Below, piece by piece: positions 35,132-43,385 of a stretch of 64,000 nucleotides of DNA. Every line of letters starts with the position of its first letter. Position 1 is the stretch's first letter. This DNA is from an uncultured Methanomassiliicoccus sp. GTDB lineage: Archaea > Thermoplasmatota > Thermoplasmata > Methanomassiliicoccales > Methanomassiliicoccaceae. The stretch covers positions 1 through 64,000 of the forward strand of contig CAJKXZ010000003.1 in NCBI GenBank assembly GCA_905203995.1, given 5' to 3'. Below the pieces are notes generated by a model. The model made no database searches and was not told the origin of the DNA. It worked only from the letters and a program-made list of their open reading frames with translations. The translations under genes were made by a program, and so were the position numbers.

Positions 35132-36181
35132 GTGAACACGCTCATCATCATGTTAGACGGGGCGGCTGATGAAAAGATCCCCGCATTCGATTTTAAGACT
35201 CCTCTGGAATCTTTAACTAAACCTTTCATGGATAGCGTGGCATCTAACGGTCTCTTCGGTTGGACAGAGGGTCAAAAATACACTCATCTGTTCCTTTTAG
35301 GTTTCTTCACTGGTAAAGTCTGTGACGTTCCTCGAGGATTGATTGAAGCCAACGGCATGGATGTTCCTTTGCAGGAAACTTCGATGGCTTACCGTTTTTC
35401 CCCGGCCTGCTTTAAAAATGGCAAATTCGAATGGGCCTATCGGGTCAGTCCCGATATGTATCCCGCGCTGCAGAACTGCATGATTGATTCGCTGGATCTT
35501 TTAAGTGAGTTAACGCCGAACCTTTACTTCCACGGCTGCGATGGACGGGGTGTGATTACTGTGGAAGATGAGCTTTATGATTTCCCGATGCCACCTTATC
35601 CTCTGCCCGAATGTCCTGATTACGGGCCTTTCCGCGAGTGCATCGAAGCGGTTGCTGACCAGCTCAATGGTCTGACTTTTCTACCTTGGGGCGGAGGTTC
35701 GGTCAAAAGCTCGGCTCATAAGAGCGCCTTTCAAAAATCAAAAGAACTGACAATCCTTTCCGGCAGCCCTTCCGCTCTGGGCGTTGGCCGCCTGCTGGGC
35801 ATCAACTCCAAACGGGTGGATGATTTCCGCGTGGGAATGGAGCAGTCTTTATCGATGATTCAACAGGGTGACGTTTTCCTGCATGTTGATGAGACCGATG
35901 ACGTCTCTCACCGTACTGATCCGCAGGCTAAACAGACGATGCTGGCAGAAATTGATGACTTTTTCTCAGAAAATATTGATTTTCTTGATGGTCACCGGGT
36001 AGCCCTCATCATCGATCACGGCACCTCTTCGCTGAATGGTCAACATATGCCAATGCCGGTTCCTTTTGCGGTGTCAAAAATCAGTGCTGCGATGAAATCG
36101 CAGCTTAATTTCTGTGAAAATACCGATAAACATTATCCTTTAGAGAGCCTTTTCTGCTCTATAATGCAACACACTGAGTGA
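35132..36181 (+). CDS. Degenerate cofactor-independent phosphoglycerate mutase-like protein
   Basis: The 349-residue protein belongs to the alkaline phosphatase superfamily, closest to archaeal ApgM. First metal ligand Asp is in IIMLDGAAD (residue 8). Asp and His ligands remain in HVDETDDVSHRTD (about 252) and IIDHGTSSLNGQH (about 296). However the segment equal to the usual GSDVANLSLLGYDP reads GQKYTHLFLLGFFT, so the phosphorylated serine and neighbouring Asp ligand are missing. The protein is therefore unlikely to be a normal mutase. The GTG start at 35132 has AGAGGT five bases upstream; TTG at 35126 is an alternative. It lies just upstream of cobT on the same strand. Confidence 0.78.
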   Translation: MNTLIIMLDGAADEKIPAFDFKTPLESLTKPFMDSVASNGLFGWTEGQKYTHLFLLGFFTGKVCDVPRGLIEANGMDVPLQETSMAYRFSPACFKNGKFEWAYRVSPDMYPALQNCMIDSLDLLSELTPNLYFHGCDGRGVITVEDELYDFPMPPYPLPECPDYGPFRECIEAVADQLNGLTFLPWGGGSVKSSAHKSAFQKSKELTILSGSPSALGVGRLLGINSKRVDDFRVGMEQSLSMIQQGDVFLHVDETDDVSHRTDPQAKQTMLAEIDDFFSENIDFLDGHRVALIIDHGTSSLNGQHMPMPVPFAVSKISAAMKSQLNFCENTDKHYPLESLFCSIMQHTE

Positions 36182-36228
36182 TAAGTTGGATGGAGATATA
36201 CTCCATGGGAATTCTCTGCCCATCTCCC

Positions 36229-36238
36229 TTATATATCC
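36229..36238 (+). promoter_or_regulatory. TATA box of cobT
   Basis: CTTATATATC lies about 55 bases before the cobT ATG, giving a leader of roughly 30 bases. A hairpin-forming segment (TGGAG-ATATA-CTCCA, near 36190-36204) lies upstream of it. No archaeal cobalamin riboswitch is recognisable. Confidence 0.5.
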
Positions 36239-36290
36239 TGTGTGTTTTTGTTAGGTAGTCGCATCCAATGCGTTAAGGAAGTGAGATTAT

Positions 36291-37397
36291 ATGTCGAACA
36301 AGATCCCAGAAAATATTAAACTCTGTCATGAGGAAGATTTAGGTCAAGAATTTGTTAATCGTGTGATTGGTAAAACCGCTACCTATGTCTGTGTAATCGG
36401 CAACACCGAGACAGCTAAAATCCCTGGGGTCTCAGCGGCAGGTGCCAATCCGGAGATCACTGATACCACTCCCGCCGCGGATATGGAATTGTTGCATTAC
36501 GGCCGCTGCAAGTGTATCGATGGCGTTCCAGTAACACCTACTGGTGTACCCACTCCTGGTATCATCACCATGAGTGCCGTTAAGATGTCGAAGATGCCGA
36601 TTTTTGTGCTCAATGCCGGTACCCGTGTGAAGCCCCACGTCCCTTATTTTGAATTAGACGGCTCTCCCGGAGAAGACATCAGAACCGGCAAAGCTGTTAA
36701 AAATGCTGAAAGAACCTTCGACCGGGCTGTTCTGGCTGGTAAAGCGCTTGCTAAAATCAGCAACTACTTAGTCATCGGTGAATCAATTGCCGGCGGTACC
36801 ACTACTGCTTATGGTGTTTTGACGGCTTTAGGCTATGATGCCAAAGGAAAAATCGCCAGCAGCATGATTGAAAACCCCTCCAGTCTCAAAGAGACCATTG
36901 TGCAGGAAGGTCTTCGAAACTGCGGTATCAGTGAATCAATCTTGAAGAAAGATCCAATGATGGCAGTAGAAGCACTCGGTGACCCGATGATTGTGGCTGC
37001 AGCAGGTTTAGCAGTCGGTGCTGCAGAAAGCATCCCTGTGTTGTTAGCCGGCGGTACGCAGATGGCAGCAGTTCTTTCCGTTATCAAAGGCATGGATGAT
37101 TCTGTCTTAGACAACATTGCTCTGGGTACTACCCGCTGGATTATCGAAGACCCTTCTTCTGATCTGCTCAACTTAGTGTCCCAGATCGCCAAAGTTCCCG
37201 TTCTGGCCGCTGATCTTAACTTCTCTACTTCTAAATACGACGGTCTCAATATTTATGAAAAGGGCCTAGTCAAAGAAGGAGTCGGTGCCGGCGGTTCATC
37301 AATCGCGGCCATGCTGATGTCTGAAGGAAAAATCAACTCCCGTAACTTATTGGATGAAATTGAGAAAAATTATGTTAGATTAGTTTCGCGAAGGTAA
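36291..37397 (+). CDS. cobT: Nicotinate-nucleotide:dimethylbenzimidazole phosphoribosyltransferase-type CobT
   Basis: The 368-residue protein matches the archaeal CobT family: IGNTETAKIPGVSAAGANPE near 35, YGRCKCIDGVPVTPTGVPTP near 70, IGESIAGGTTTA near 162, and LLAGGTQMAAVL near 253. It activates the lower-ligand base as a ribotide phosphate for attachment to cobinamide. The actual base in this organism cannot be read from sequence. It faces the cobD-cbiB-cbiS-cobS-cobY operon and overlaps cobY by 18 bases, so all nucleotide-loop genes sit together. Confidence 0.9.
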   Translation: MSNKIPENIKLCHEEDLGQEFVNRVIGKTATYVCVIGNTETAKIPGVSAAGANPEITDTTPAADMELLHYGRCKCIDGVPVTPTGVPTPGIITMSAVKMSKMPIFVLNAGTRVKPHVPYFELDGSPGEDIRTGKAVKNAERTFDRAVLAGKALAKISNYLVIGESIAGGTTTAYGVLTALGYDAKGKIASSMIENPSSLKETIVQEGLRNCGISESILKKDPMMAVEALGDPMIVAAAGLAVGAAESIPVLLAGGTQMAAVLSVIKGMDDSVLDNIALGTTRWIIEDPSSDLLNLVSQIAKVPVLAADLNFSTSKYDGLNIYEKGLVKEGVGAGGSSIAAMLMSEGKINSRNLLDEIEKNYVRLVSRR

Positions 37398-38015
37398 TTT
37401 TTTAGAGGAGGTTAAAACCTCCTCAGCTATTTTTAATTCATTAGTAGTGTTTACATTAAGGATTAAATCCATATTTTCAGTGAGCATGTAACCTTCGGTT
37501 AAACTTTTCATTGATAGCATATCCAGTCTGTCTAAAACTGATACGCCGCAGAATACCGCCTGGACGTTTTCTACTGGTAGACTATACGTTGGTTTAATTC
37601 CCAAACTGGTCAATAAGGAATAAGGTGTGGCTACAGAGTAAGAATGAACTCCCGACTGGTAGTAGCCTTCCACAACCGTATCAATTCCTGTCGGGCTTAA
37701 CAACGGCATATCTGCAGGGCAGATGAAGACCTCTCTAGTTGTCATCTGATTCATGGCATAGTTGAGATCAATGCAGTATTCTTCACCAGAGGTATCGATG
37801 ATGATGACTTCTTTTTCGCGCAGATGCTCTTTGGTCAGCTGTGTATTGGGGCTCACAGAAACATAAATATCTCCGATATGAGCAGCAGTTTGTAAGGCGT
37901 CGATGACGTAGTCAATGATCGGCCTCTGGAGGAGTTCGATCATGGGCTTTTCGACACCCATTTCGCGGATGCGGCTACCCTTGCCGCCGGCGGTGATTAA
38001 CGCATCAATCTTCAT
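37380..38015 (-). CDS. cobY: Adenosylcobinamide-phosphate guanylyltransferase CobY
   Basis: The 211-residue nucleotidyltransferase has the loop ITAGGKGSRIREMGVEKPMIEL at its start (Gly-Gly-Lys-Gly-Ser and Glu-Lys-Pro), CPADMPLLSPTGID near 119, and a C-terminal LNVNT. CobY is the archaeal non-orthologous replacement for CobU and makes adenosylcobinamide-GDP. It follows cobS with no gap. Its last codons contain the cobT terminator hairpin. Confidence 0.9.
   Translation of the reverse strand: MKIDALITAGGKGSRIREMGVEKPMIELLQRPIIDYVIDALQTAAHIGDIYVSVSPNTQLTKEHLREKEVIIIDTSGEEYCIDLNYAMNQMTTREVFICPADMPLLSPTGIDTVVEGYYQSGVHSYSVATPYSLLTSLGIKPTYSLPVENVQAVFCGVSVLDRLDMLSMKSLTEGYMLTENMDLILNVNTTNELKIAEEVLTSSKKLPSRN
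37405..37434 (+). terminator. cobT terminator inside the end of cobY
   Basis: GAGGAGGTT and AACCTCCTC form a perfect nine-base stem with a two-base centre, followed by AGCTATTTTT. It lies seven bases after the cobT stop and within the cobY coding region, so one sequence serves both purposes. Confidence 0.75.
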
Positions 38016-38870
38016 TTAATACCAAAAGAAGGAAAAGATACGCATCATCATCAATGCGGCCAGCAGGACACCTACCCTGCCAAGTTCATTCGCTGCTCCC
38101 AGGACATCGCCGTTGACATAGCCGAAAGATTTCATCGCTACGCTGCTTACCAGATAACCTACGGCTACACTGATCAGGACCATAATCGCGCTGACTAGAA
38201 TCGCGCCTATTAATCCTAATGGCGTGCTAAACATCACCACCGTGAATAAGGGGATAACAATGACGGCGGAGAGAATGATTGATTTAATCATTTCATCGCG
38301 GTTGGCGCTTTTAACAAACATGCTGCCTAAGCCGTTGGAATTAGCTTCTCCGAACGCTGCGGCAACATACAAACTGTTCTTAGCTAAAACTTCCATACAA
38401 ACGGGGAACATGAAGACGGCCAGCTGCCAGTAGAAGTGATTGCCGTAACCAATGAAGCCGGTAGCACTTTCGAGAGCGATGACGGTTAAAAAAGAAACCA
38501 TGATGCCAACGCCAACGCCGCCGGCACCAACATTAGTATCTTTCAAAGCTTTGGTCTTCTTTTCCTGATCACCGTGAGCTACTAAACCATCGCCGAAATC
38601 CATTAGACCGTCGAAATGCAAGAAGCGATTCAGAATGTAGCCCATGAAGACCGTGATAATCGCTGCCGGGAAGAGAGTAAATAGATATGTTGAAATTAAA
38701 AATATTATTCCTAAGATCACACCGAGAACCAGCCCGGAAAGAGGAACAGTCCAGAAGCGCTTGCAGAAATACTCCACATCCTCTTGCGTGCTTTCAATGG
38801 GAATAATGCTGAACATCGATAATTGTGTTTTTAATAGATTATTATTTTTTTGAGCAGACTCGTCAGTCAT
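38016..38870 (-). CDS. cobS: Adenosylcobinamide-GDP ribazoletransferase CobS
   Basis: This 284-residue integral membrane enzyme joins adenosylcobinamide-GDP with the activated base (alpha-riboside 5'-phosphate). The conserved loop HFDGLMDFGDGLVAHGDQEKK (about 90-110; key Asp residues in DGLMDFGDG) and KDTNVGAGGVG are family signatures. Several membrane helices follow. Its start overlaps the cbiS end by eight bases and its stop abuts cobY, which shows an operon. Confidence 0.92.
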   Translation of the reverse strand: MTDESAQKNNNLLKTQLSMFSIIPIESTQEDVEYFCKRFWTVPLSGLVLGVILGIIFLISTYLFTLFPAAIITVFMGYILNRFLHFDGLMDFGDGLVAHGDQEKKTKALKDTNVGAGGVGVGIMVSFLTVIALESATGFIGYGNHFYWQLAVFMFPVCMEVLAKNSLYVAAAFGEANSNGLGSMFVKSANRDEMIKSIILSAVIVIPLFTVVMFSTPLGLIGAILVSAIMVLISVAVGYLVSSVAMKSFGYVNGDVLGAANELGRVGVLLAALMMMRIFSFFWY

Positions 38871-39990
38871 TCATTTCCTCCAATAGCTCGGTATAAATGT
38901 TGGACATAATAGAACCTATGATCGAACCGACAATATCATCCAAAAAGGGTCCGAGGATGCCGAGAATTCCTGGCTTGTTTTTGTCATAGCGGATGTATTC
39001 AAAAAGACCCTTGGTGCCGGCAATATATTGTGATAAAGCAATACCTAACAATTCATCTGCAACGAGATGAACCGGATCATCTTGAAAAGTAGTTTCCAGT
39101 CCTGAAAGTTTCATAGCATTGCCCTGTTCTTCCAGCAGGATTGCGGCATAGAGCATGGCATTGACATTGACATCTTTTTCTAAATTACGCAGGTGCTTTT
39201 TAAAGCGCTGGTGAACCATTTCCAGATCCCACTGGGGGGCTGGTACATAAAGTCCCAAAGCCGCTTCCCACATTTCTGCTTCGCCGATTCCCAGTTCATC
39301 TAACTTTTCTAAGGCTGATTTAGCAGAAGCGGTGTCTTCCTGCCATTTTCGAGTGGAGTTGGCTACCGCTTTTCTCACAGCTTTGGCCATGGCCATGCCG
39401 CTGTTAGATGCCGTTCCGGCATATTTGCCGACACTCCCTGCCGGACATAAGATTGCCAAGGCATCACTGGTTGTTCCGGTTCCGGCAACGCCCGCATCAT
39501 TCATGCCGGCTGTTTTAGCTTCTGCAAGGGTGGCAGCAGCGTTGACCAGTCCGCAGTCCTGCAGCGGTTCTGACAGAATAGCTACAATATTGATCGTTCC
39601 TACTTTGTGAACTGGTAATGTATCGATTACCTTCTGCGGCAGTCTTTCGCCGGCCATGACGGCGTTGGTCGTTCCGGCCGTTACAATCGCTACGGCTTCA
39701 CAGTCATTTTCCTGACTGCTTTCCGTGGTGATTACTTTGCGTATTTTAGCGGCAGTCATCAGGCCGATACTGTCAGCTGGCAGCCCGAAGTGTTGGCGAA
39801 TTGCTGCTAGATCTTCCTCGGGAGTAGCGCAATCATAACCAACGGGAACTTCGACGATGAAGACAGTATCAGTTTCACCGACACCGCCGCCGACAATCGC
39901 GGAAGATAAACTGCGGTGTCTGAATGGCAGCTTAATTATCGCTACCGGTTGATCGTTATAATCTAAAATGTCTAATTTGTAATCTAACAA
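38863..39990 (-). CDS. cbiS: CbiS: fused adenosylcobinamide amidohydrolase and alpha-ribazole phosphatase
   Basis: The 375-residue protein has an N-terminal CbiZ domain (SSAIVGGGVG near 29, VTAGTTNAVMAGE near 101, GTGTTSDALAILCP near 170). The C-terminal domain is CobZ/PgpA-like (VADELLGIALSQY near 311, GPFLDDIVGSIIGSIMS near 348). The same fusion is known as CbiS in Methanopyrus. CbiZ opens salvaged cobamides for re-entry; CobZ removes the phosphate at a late assembly step. The gene thus links salvage and assembly. The start is a TTG at 39990 with GGAG upstream. Confidence 0.88.
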   Translation of the reverse strand: MLDYKLDILDYNDQPVAIIKLPFRHRSLSSAIVGGGVGETDTVFIVEVPVGYDCATPEEDLAAIRQHFGLPADSIGLMTAAKIRKVITTESSQENDCEAVAIVTAGTTNAVMAGERLPQKVIDTLPVHKVGTINIVAILSEPLQDCGLVNAAATLAEAKTAGMNDAGVAGTGTTSDALAILCPAGSVGKYAGTASNSGMAMAKAVRKAVANSTRKWQEDTASAKSALEKLDELGIGEAEMWEAALGLYVPAPQWDLEMVHQRFKKHLRNLEKDVNVNAMLYAAILLEEQGNAMKLSGLETTFQDDPVHLVADELLGIALSQYIAGTKGLFEYIRYDKNKPGILGILGPFLDDIVGSIIGSIMSNIYTELLEEMND

Positions 39991-40003
39991 TTAATCTCTC
40001 TCC

Positions 40004-40996
40004 TCAAAATAATCCGAACAAGTAATTTTCTAAGAACAGCTGCACGTGTAAGCCAATCAATAAGTACAGCGGCAGAAGAACAATTATGAAAAATAAGAGT
40101 GATGTGTATCTCATGAGTCTGACGGTCTGAGCGATGTTAGCGGGATCATTGCCGAGCTCGCCGTCACCTAAGGAATAATGCCCTTCTTTCTCCATTTTAA
40201 TTCCTAACGCACCCGCGATAGCCGCCATCGGCCAGCCTTTGTTGGGGCTGGAGGTCTGCTGGTGATCACGTTTAGCCACTCTCCAGGCGCTCCGCCAGTC
40301 GTAGCCGAGCAATGCCGAGGCCAGCATGATAAAGGGCACGGAAAGTCTTGCTGTAAGGTAATGGAGTACATCATCCAGTTTAGCCGCGAAGCGGCCGACA
40401 TTCTGATGTTTTTCACTAAGGTAGCCGATCATACCGTCTTCGGTGTTAGCTACCCGCAGAATCGTTGCTCCTGGTATGCCGGCAAGGCCGAAATAAAACA
40501 TCGGGGAAAGTACTGAATCGACCAAATTTTCCGCTACCGTTTCCGAAGCGCAGGAAATCACATGCGCTTCATCAAGTTTGTTAACGTCGCGGGAAACAAC
40601 CATTGCTGCTTTTTTGCGGGCCGCTTCCAGATCATGGTTCTGCAGATCTTTCATAATCGGCAAGGTATGCGTGCCCAGCGATTTGATGGCAAATAGCGTA
40701 GAGAAAAGGAGGGCACACAAAATGGCCCAGATAAGCAGACCATATTCACCGCCGTAAATCCGCACAGCTCCCAGGATTAATGTGAATGCTAAAGTGAAGA
40801 TGATAATTGGCAGCAGCGAAACAAATACGCCGCAGAGGCGGTCGTGCCGTTGATTTTTGCGACTGACATGCTCATCGAAAAAGCCAATAACCTTGCCCAT
40901 CCACACCACCGGGTGGAATTTGTTCGGCGGTTCTCCCACAACTAGATCAAGCACCAAGGCCGCCAGCGGGATGAGGGCAAAGAGGAGGAGCTCCAA
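40004..40996 (-). CDS. cbiB: Adenosylcobinamide-phosphate synthase CbiB
   Basis: The 330-residue membrane protein has VLDLVVGEPPNKFHPVVWMG near residue 15, the family hallmark (Gly-Glu-Pro-Pro..His-Pro-Val). It also has VSRDVNKLDEAHVISCASETVAENL (about 133-157; key residues S-R-D..E-T-V-A-E-N) and SPNKGWPMAAIAGAL near 238. It attaches aminopropanol phosphate to cobyric acid. The TTG start at 40996 has GGTGAT just upstream, in the end of cobD, which supplies its substrate. Confidence 0.92.
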   Translation of the reverse strand: MELLLFALIPLAALVLDLVVGEPPNKFHPVVWMGKVIGFFDEHVSRKNQRHDRLCGVFVSLLPIIIFTLAFTLILGAVRIYGGEYGLLIWAILCALLFSTLFAIKSLGTHTLPIMKDLQNHDLEAARKKAAMVVSRDVNKLDEAHVISCASETVAENLVDSVLSPMFYFGLAGIPGATILRVANTEDGMIGYLSEKHQNVGRFAAKLDDVLHYLTARLSVPFIMLASALLGYDWRSAWRVAKRDHQQTSSPNKGWPMAAIAGALGIKMEKEGHYSLGDGELGNDPANIAQTVRLMRYTSLLFFIIVLLPLYLLIGLHVQLFLENYLFGLF

Positions 40997-41000
40997 ACAA

Positions 41001-42119
41001 TCACCTGGATAAAGATTCTACAGTCTCCTGCAGCGCCTCCAGAAACCTACTGTTCATTTCTGGGGTTTTTACACAAAAGCGGCTGTAGTTTTCACAGGGG
41101 CTGCCGAAGGAAGAACAATCTCGAACTAGGACGCCTCTTTCCAGCATGGCGCGGCGGAATTCCGGACTTTTAACTTTTAACTGATACAGGGGGCAGAAAA
41201 AGAAGTATGAATCAGTATTAGGCAGAGGATACGGCAGGATCTTCGACATCTCGCGGTACATTCTCACCTTTTCTGATTCCAACAGCTCCACAGCTTTTTT
41301 CACGTGGTTTTGCTCGTTTCTCATCAACTGCGCACCCACCCGCTGTTCCACCGTGCCTAAATTCCAAGTCAAACGGCCGGCGTTCATATAGTTGATCAAT
41401 TCTTTGTTGCCGAAGCTGTAGCCGATTCTTAAACCGGGCATGGCAAAGGATTTGGTAAAGGAACGAATGATGAAGAGATTGTCATAAGACTCGATACTGT
41501 CTACGCAGGAAACCTGGGCGTCTTTGGCGGAAAGCTCCAACAGTGTCTCATCCAGAAAAACCATGGTTTCTTTTTTGGCCGCTGCCGCCACCAGTTCCAA
41601 AACTTCTTTTTTAGCTGCCATTTTGCCGGTAGGGTTGTTAGGATTACAGAAGTAAACGGCTTTCACATCATTCAGCAAAGCGATAAGCTCACTCATATCC
41701 GGCCGGAAATCATTCTCTTCCGACAAGGGTGCATCAATGATCTGGGCGCCCATCAGCCGGCAGCCGAAGCCGTATTCTGAAAAGATGGGATGGGGCATCA
41801 GCACCTTATCGCCCGGTGAAACAAACACTTCCGGGAAAAGCCGGATAATCTCTGCTGAACCGGCCCCGACCAGCACATTGTCGACGGCAACTGCATAGCG
41901 CTCGGCAATCGCTTCTCTAATGGTCAAAGAAGAATCATCAGGATAGTTAACCAGGCCCTCAGAAGCTTGAACAATATATTCATTCAATTTCTCTGGGTGG
42001 CCGAGGGGGTTAACGTTGGAGCTGTAGTCTAAAATCTCTCCCTTTCCCCACACATCCCCGCCGTGTTGGGGGCGCATCATGGCCTTAATCTGAGGGCGTA
42101 CCCTGTCTTCGAGCTTCAT
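41001..42119 (-). CDS. cobD: L-threonine-O-3-phosphate decarboxylase CobD-like PLP enzyme
   Basis: The 372-residue type I PLP enzyme resembles histidinol-phosphate aminotransferase but begins with the CobD-like HGGDVWGKGEILDYSSNVNPLG (about 19-40). It has CNPNNPTGKMA near 157, FLDET near 189, and the PLP-lysine motif RSFTKSFAMPGLRIGY near 218. Placed directly upstream of cbiB, it most likely makes aminopropanol phosphate for the nucleotide loop rather than histidine. The ATG at 42119 heads the operon. Confidence 0.87.
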   Translation of the reverse strand: MKLEDRVRPQIKAMMRPQHGGDVWGKGEILDYSSNVNPLGHPEKLNEYIVQASEGLVNYPDDSSLTIREAIAERYAVAVDNVLVGAGSAEIIRLFPEVFVSPGDKVLMPHPIFSEYGFGCRLMGAQIIDAPLSEENDFRPDMSELIALLNDVKAVYFCNPNNPTGKMAAKKEVLELVAAAAKKETMVFLDETLLELSAKDAQVSCVDSIESYDNLFIIRSFTKSFAMPGLRIGYSFGNKELINYMNAGRLTWNLGTVEQRVGAQLMRNEQNHVKKAVELLESEKVRMYREMSKILPYPLPNTDSYFFFCPLYQLKVKSPEFRRAMLERGVLVRDCSSFGSPCENYSRFCVKTPEMNSRFLEALQETVESLSR

Positions 42120-42305
42120 AGTACCGCTGCCATTGTGAGCGCAGTTTGATGGATATCATTCGACGATATCTCCAATCTGTCGCTTGACGCGCCAATATAT
42201 TTTAGCATTATATAATTAGATGTCTACATTCCGACAAAATAGGTTATGCATGTCACACTCATAGGATAATGCTTAAGTATCGTACCAGTATACTGCAGTC
42301 TTCTG

Positions 42306-43385
42306 ATGGCGCAGTGCTTCCTCATCCTTGAAAACGGGACAATCGCAGAGGGCACTGGCTTTGGTTTTGAAAAGACCGTCTTTGGAGAGGTCGTATTCAA
42401 TACTGGAATGTCTGGTTATCAAGAGAGCTTGACAGACCCATCCTACAAAGGCCAGATTCTTGTAATGTCCCACCCCTTAATTGGCAATTATGGTATTAAC
42501 CCGCGATACTCGGAATCCGACTCCGTGCAGGTAGCCGGATACGTGGTACGCGAATTATGCAAGACTCCTTCGATGATGTACGGCGGAAAGACGCTGGAAT
42601 CTTCACTCCTTGAGAATGAAGTGCCAGCGATCAGCGGCATTGACACGAGGGCAGTAATTCTTGATCTCCGTGTCCACGGAGTTTTGAAAGGCGCGATAAC
42701 CTTTGATGACGACCCTGAGAGTGTTCTCGACGAAGTGTGCAAGATGCCGGCGTATGCTTGCAAAAACTGGGTGGGAGAAGTAAGCACGAAAGAGGTCATT
42801 CGTTATGAGAAGAAAGGGGCTAAAAAAGTAGCACTTATCGACTGCGGGGTCAAAGGCAGCATTCTTTCCGAACTCAGAAAGCGGTTTGAAGTGATCAGAG
42901 TACCCTACGATACTGACAAATCCTTCTTCCGAAATGAAGAAATTGATGGTATTTTTGTCTCTAATGGTCCCGGTGACCCTTCACATCCAGCTTTACAGGA
43001 TACAACCATTGCGACGATCAAAGCGCTCAAAGATGACTACCCGATGATGGGTATCTGTTTTGGTACACAAATGCTGGCGAGAGCTTTCGGAGGCACCACT
43101 TATAAGATGAAATTCGGACACCGTGGTGAAAACCAGCCGATTAAGCACAAAGGCCGGGTATACATAACATCTCAGAATCATGGTTATGCGGTGGCAGAAG
43201 AGTCTTTAGCCGATACCGGCTTCGTTGCTGACCACATCAACGTCAATGATGGAACGGTGGAAGGCATCACTCACCAGGAACTGCCGATTTTTGCGGTGCA
43301 GTACCATCCTGAAGCTTCGGCTGGCCCTCGCGATACGATGTTCCTCTTTGATGAATTCAAAACAATGCTGGAGGAATCCCGATGA
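42306..43385 (+). CDS. carA: Carbamoyl-phosphate synthase small subunit CarA
   Basis: The 359-residue glutaminase subunit has the N-terminal CarA domain (GTGFGFEKTVFGEVVFNTGMSGYQE, about 17-41; key residues G-E-V-V-F-N-T-G). The class I amidotransferase triad is also present: GICFGTQMLARAFG with Cys near 254, and QYHPEASAGP near 337. It supplies ammonia to CarB for pyrimidine and arginine synthesis and, here, for HypF. A TATA-like element about 29 bases before the ATG suggests a leaderless message. It overlaps carB by four bases. Confidence 0.96.
   Translation: MAQCFLILENGTIAEGTGFGFEKTVFGEVVFNTGMSGYQESLTDPSYKGQILVMSHPLIGNYGINPRYSESDSVQVAGYVVRELCKTPSMMYGGKTLESSLLENEVPAISGIDTRAVILDLRVHGVLKGAITFDDDPESVLDEVCKMPAYACKNWVGEVSTKEVIRYEKKGAKKVALIDCGVKGSILSELRKRFEVIRVPYDTDKSFFRNEEIDGIFVSNGPGDPSHPALQDTTIATIKALKDDYPMMGICFGTQMLARAFGGTTYKMKFGHRGENQPIKHKGRVYITSQNHGYAVAEESLADTGFVADHINVNDGTVEGITHQELPIFAVQYHPEASAGPRDTMFLFDEFKTMLEESR

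Noticed and set aside
36182..36290. Cobalamin riboswitch upstream of cobT
   Set aside because: Only short local hairpins are present; the conserved B12-box core of bacterial riboswitches is absent.
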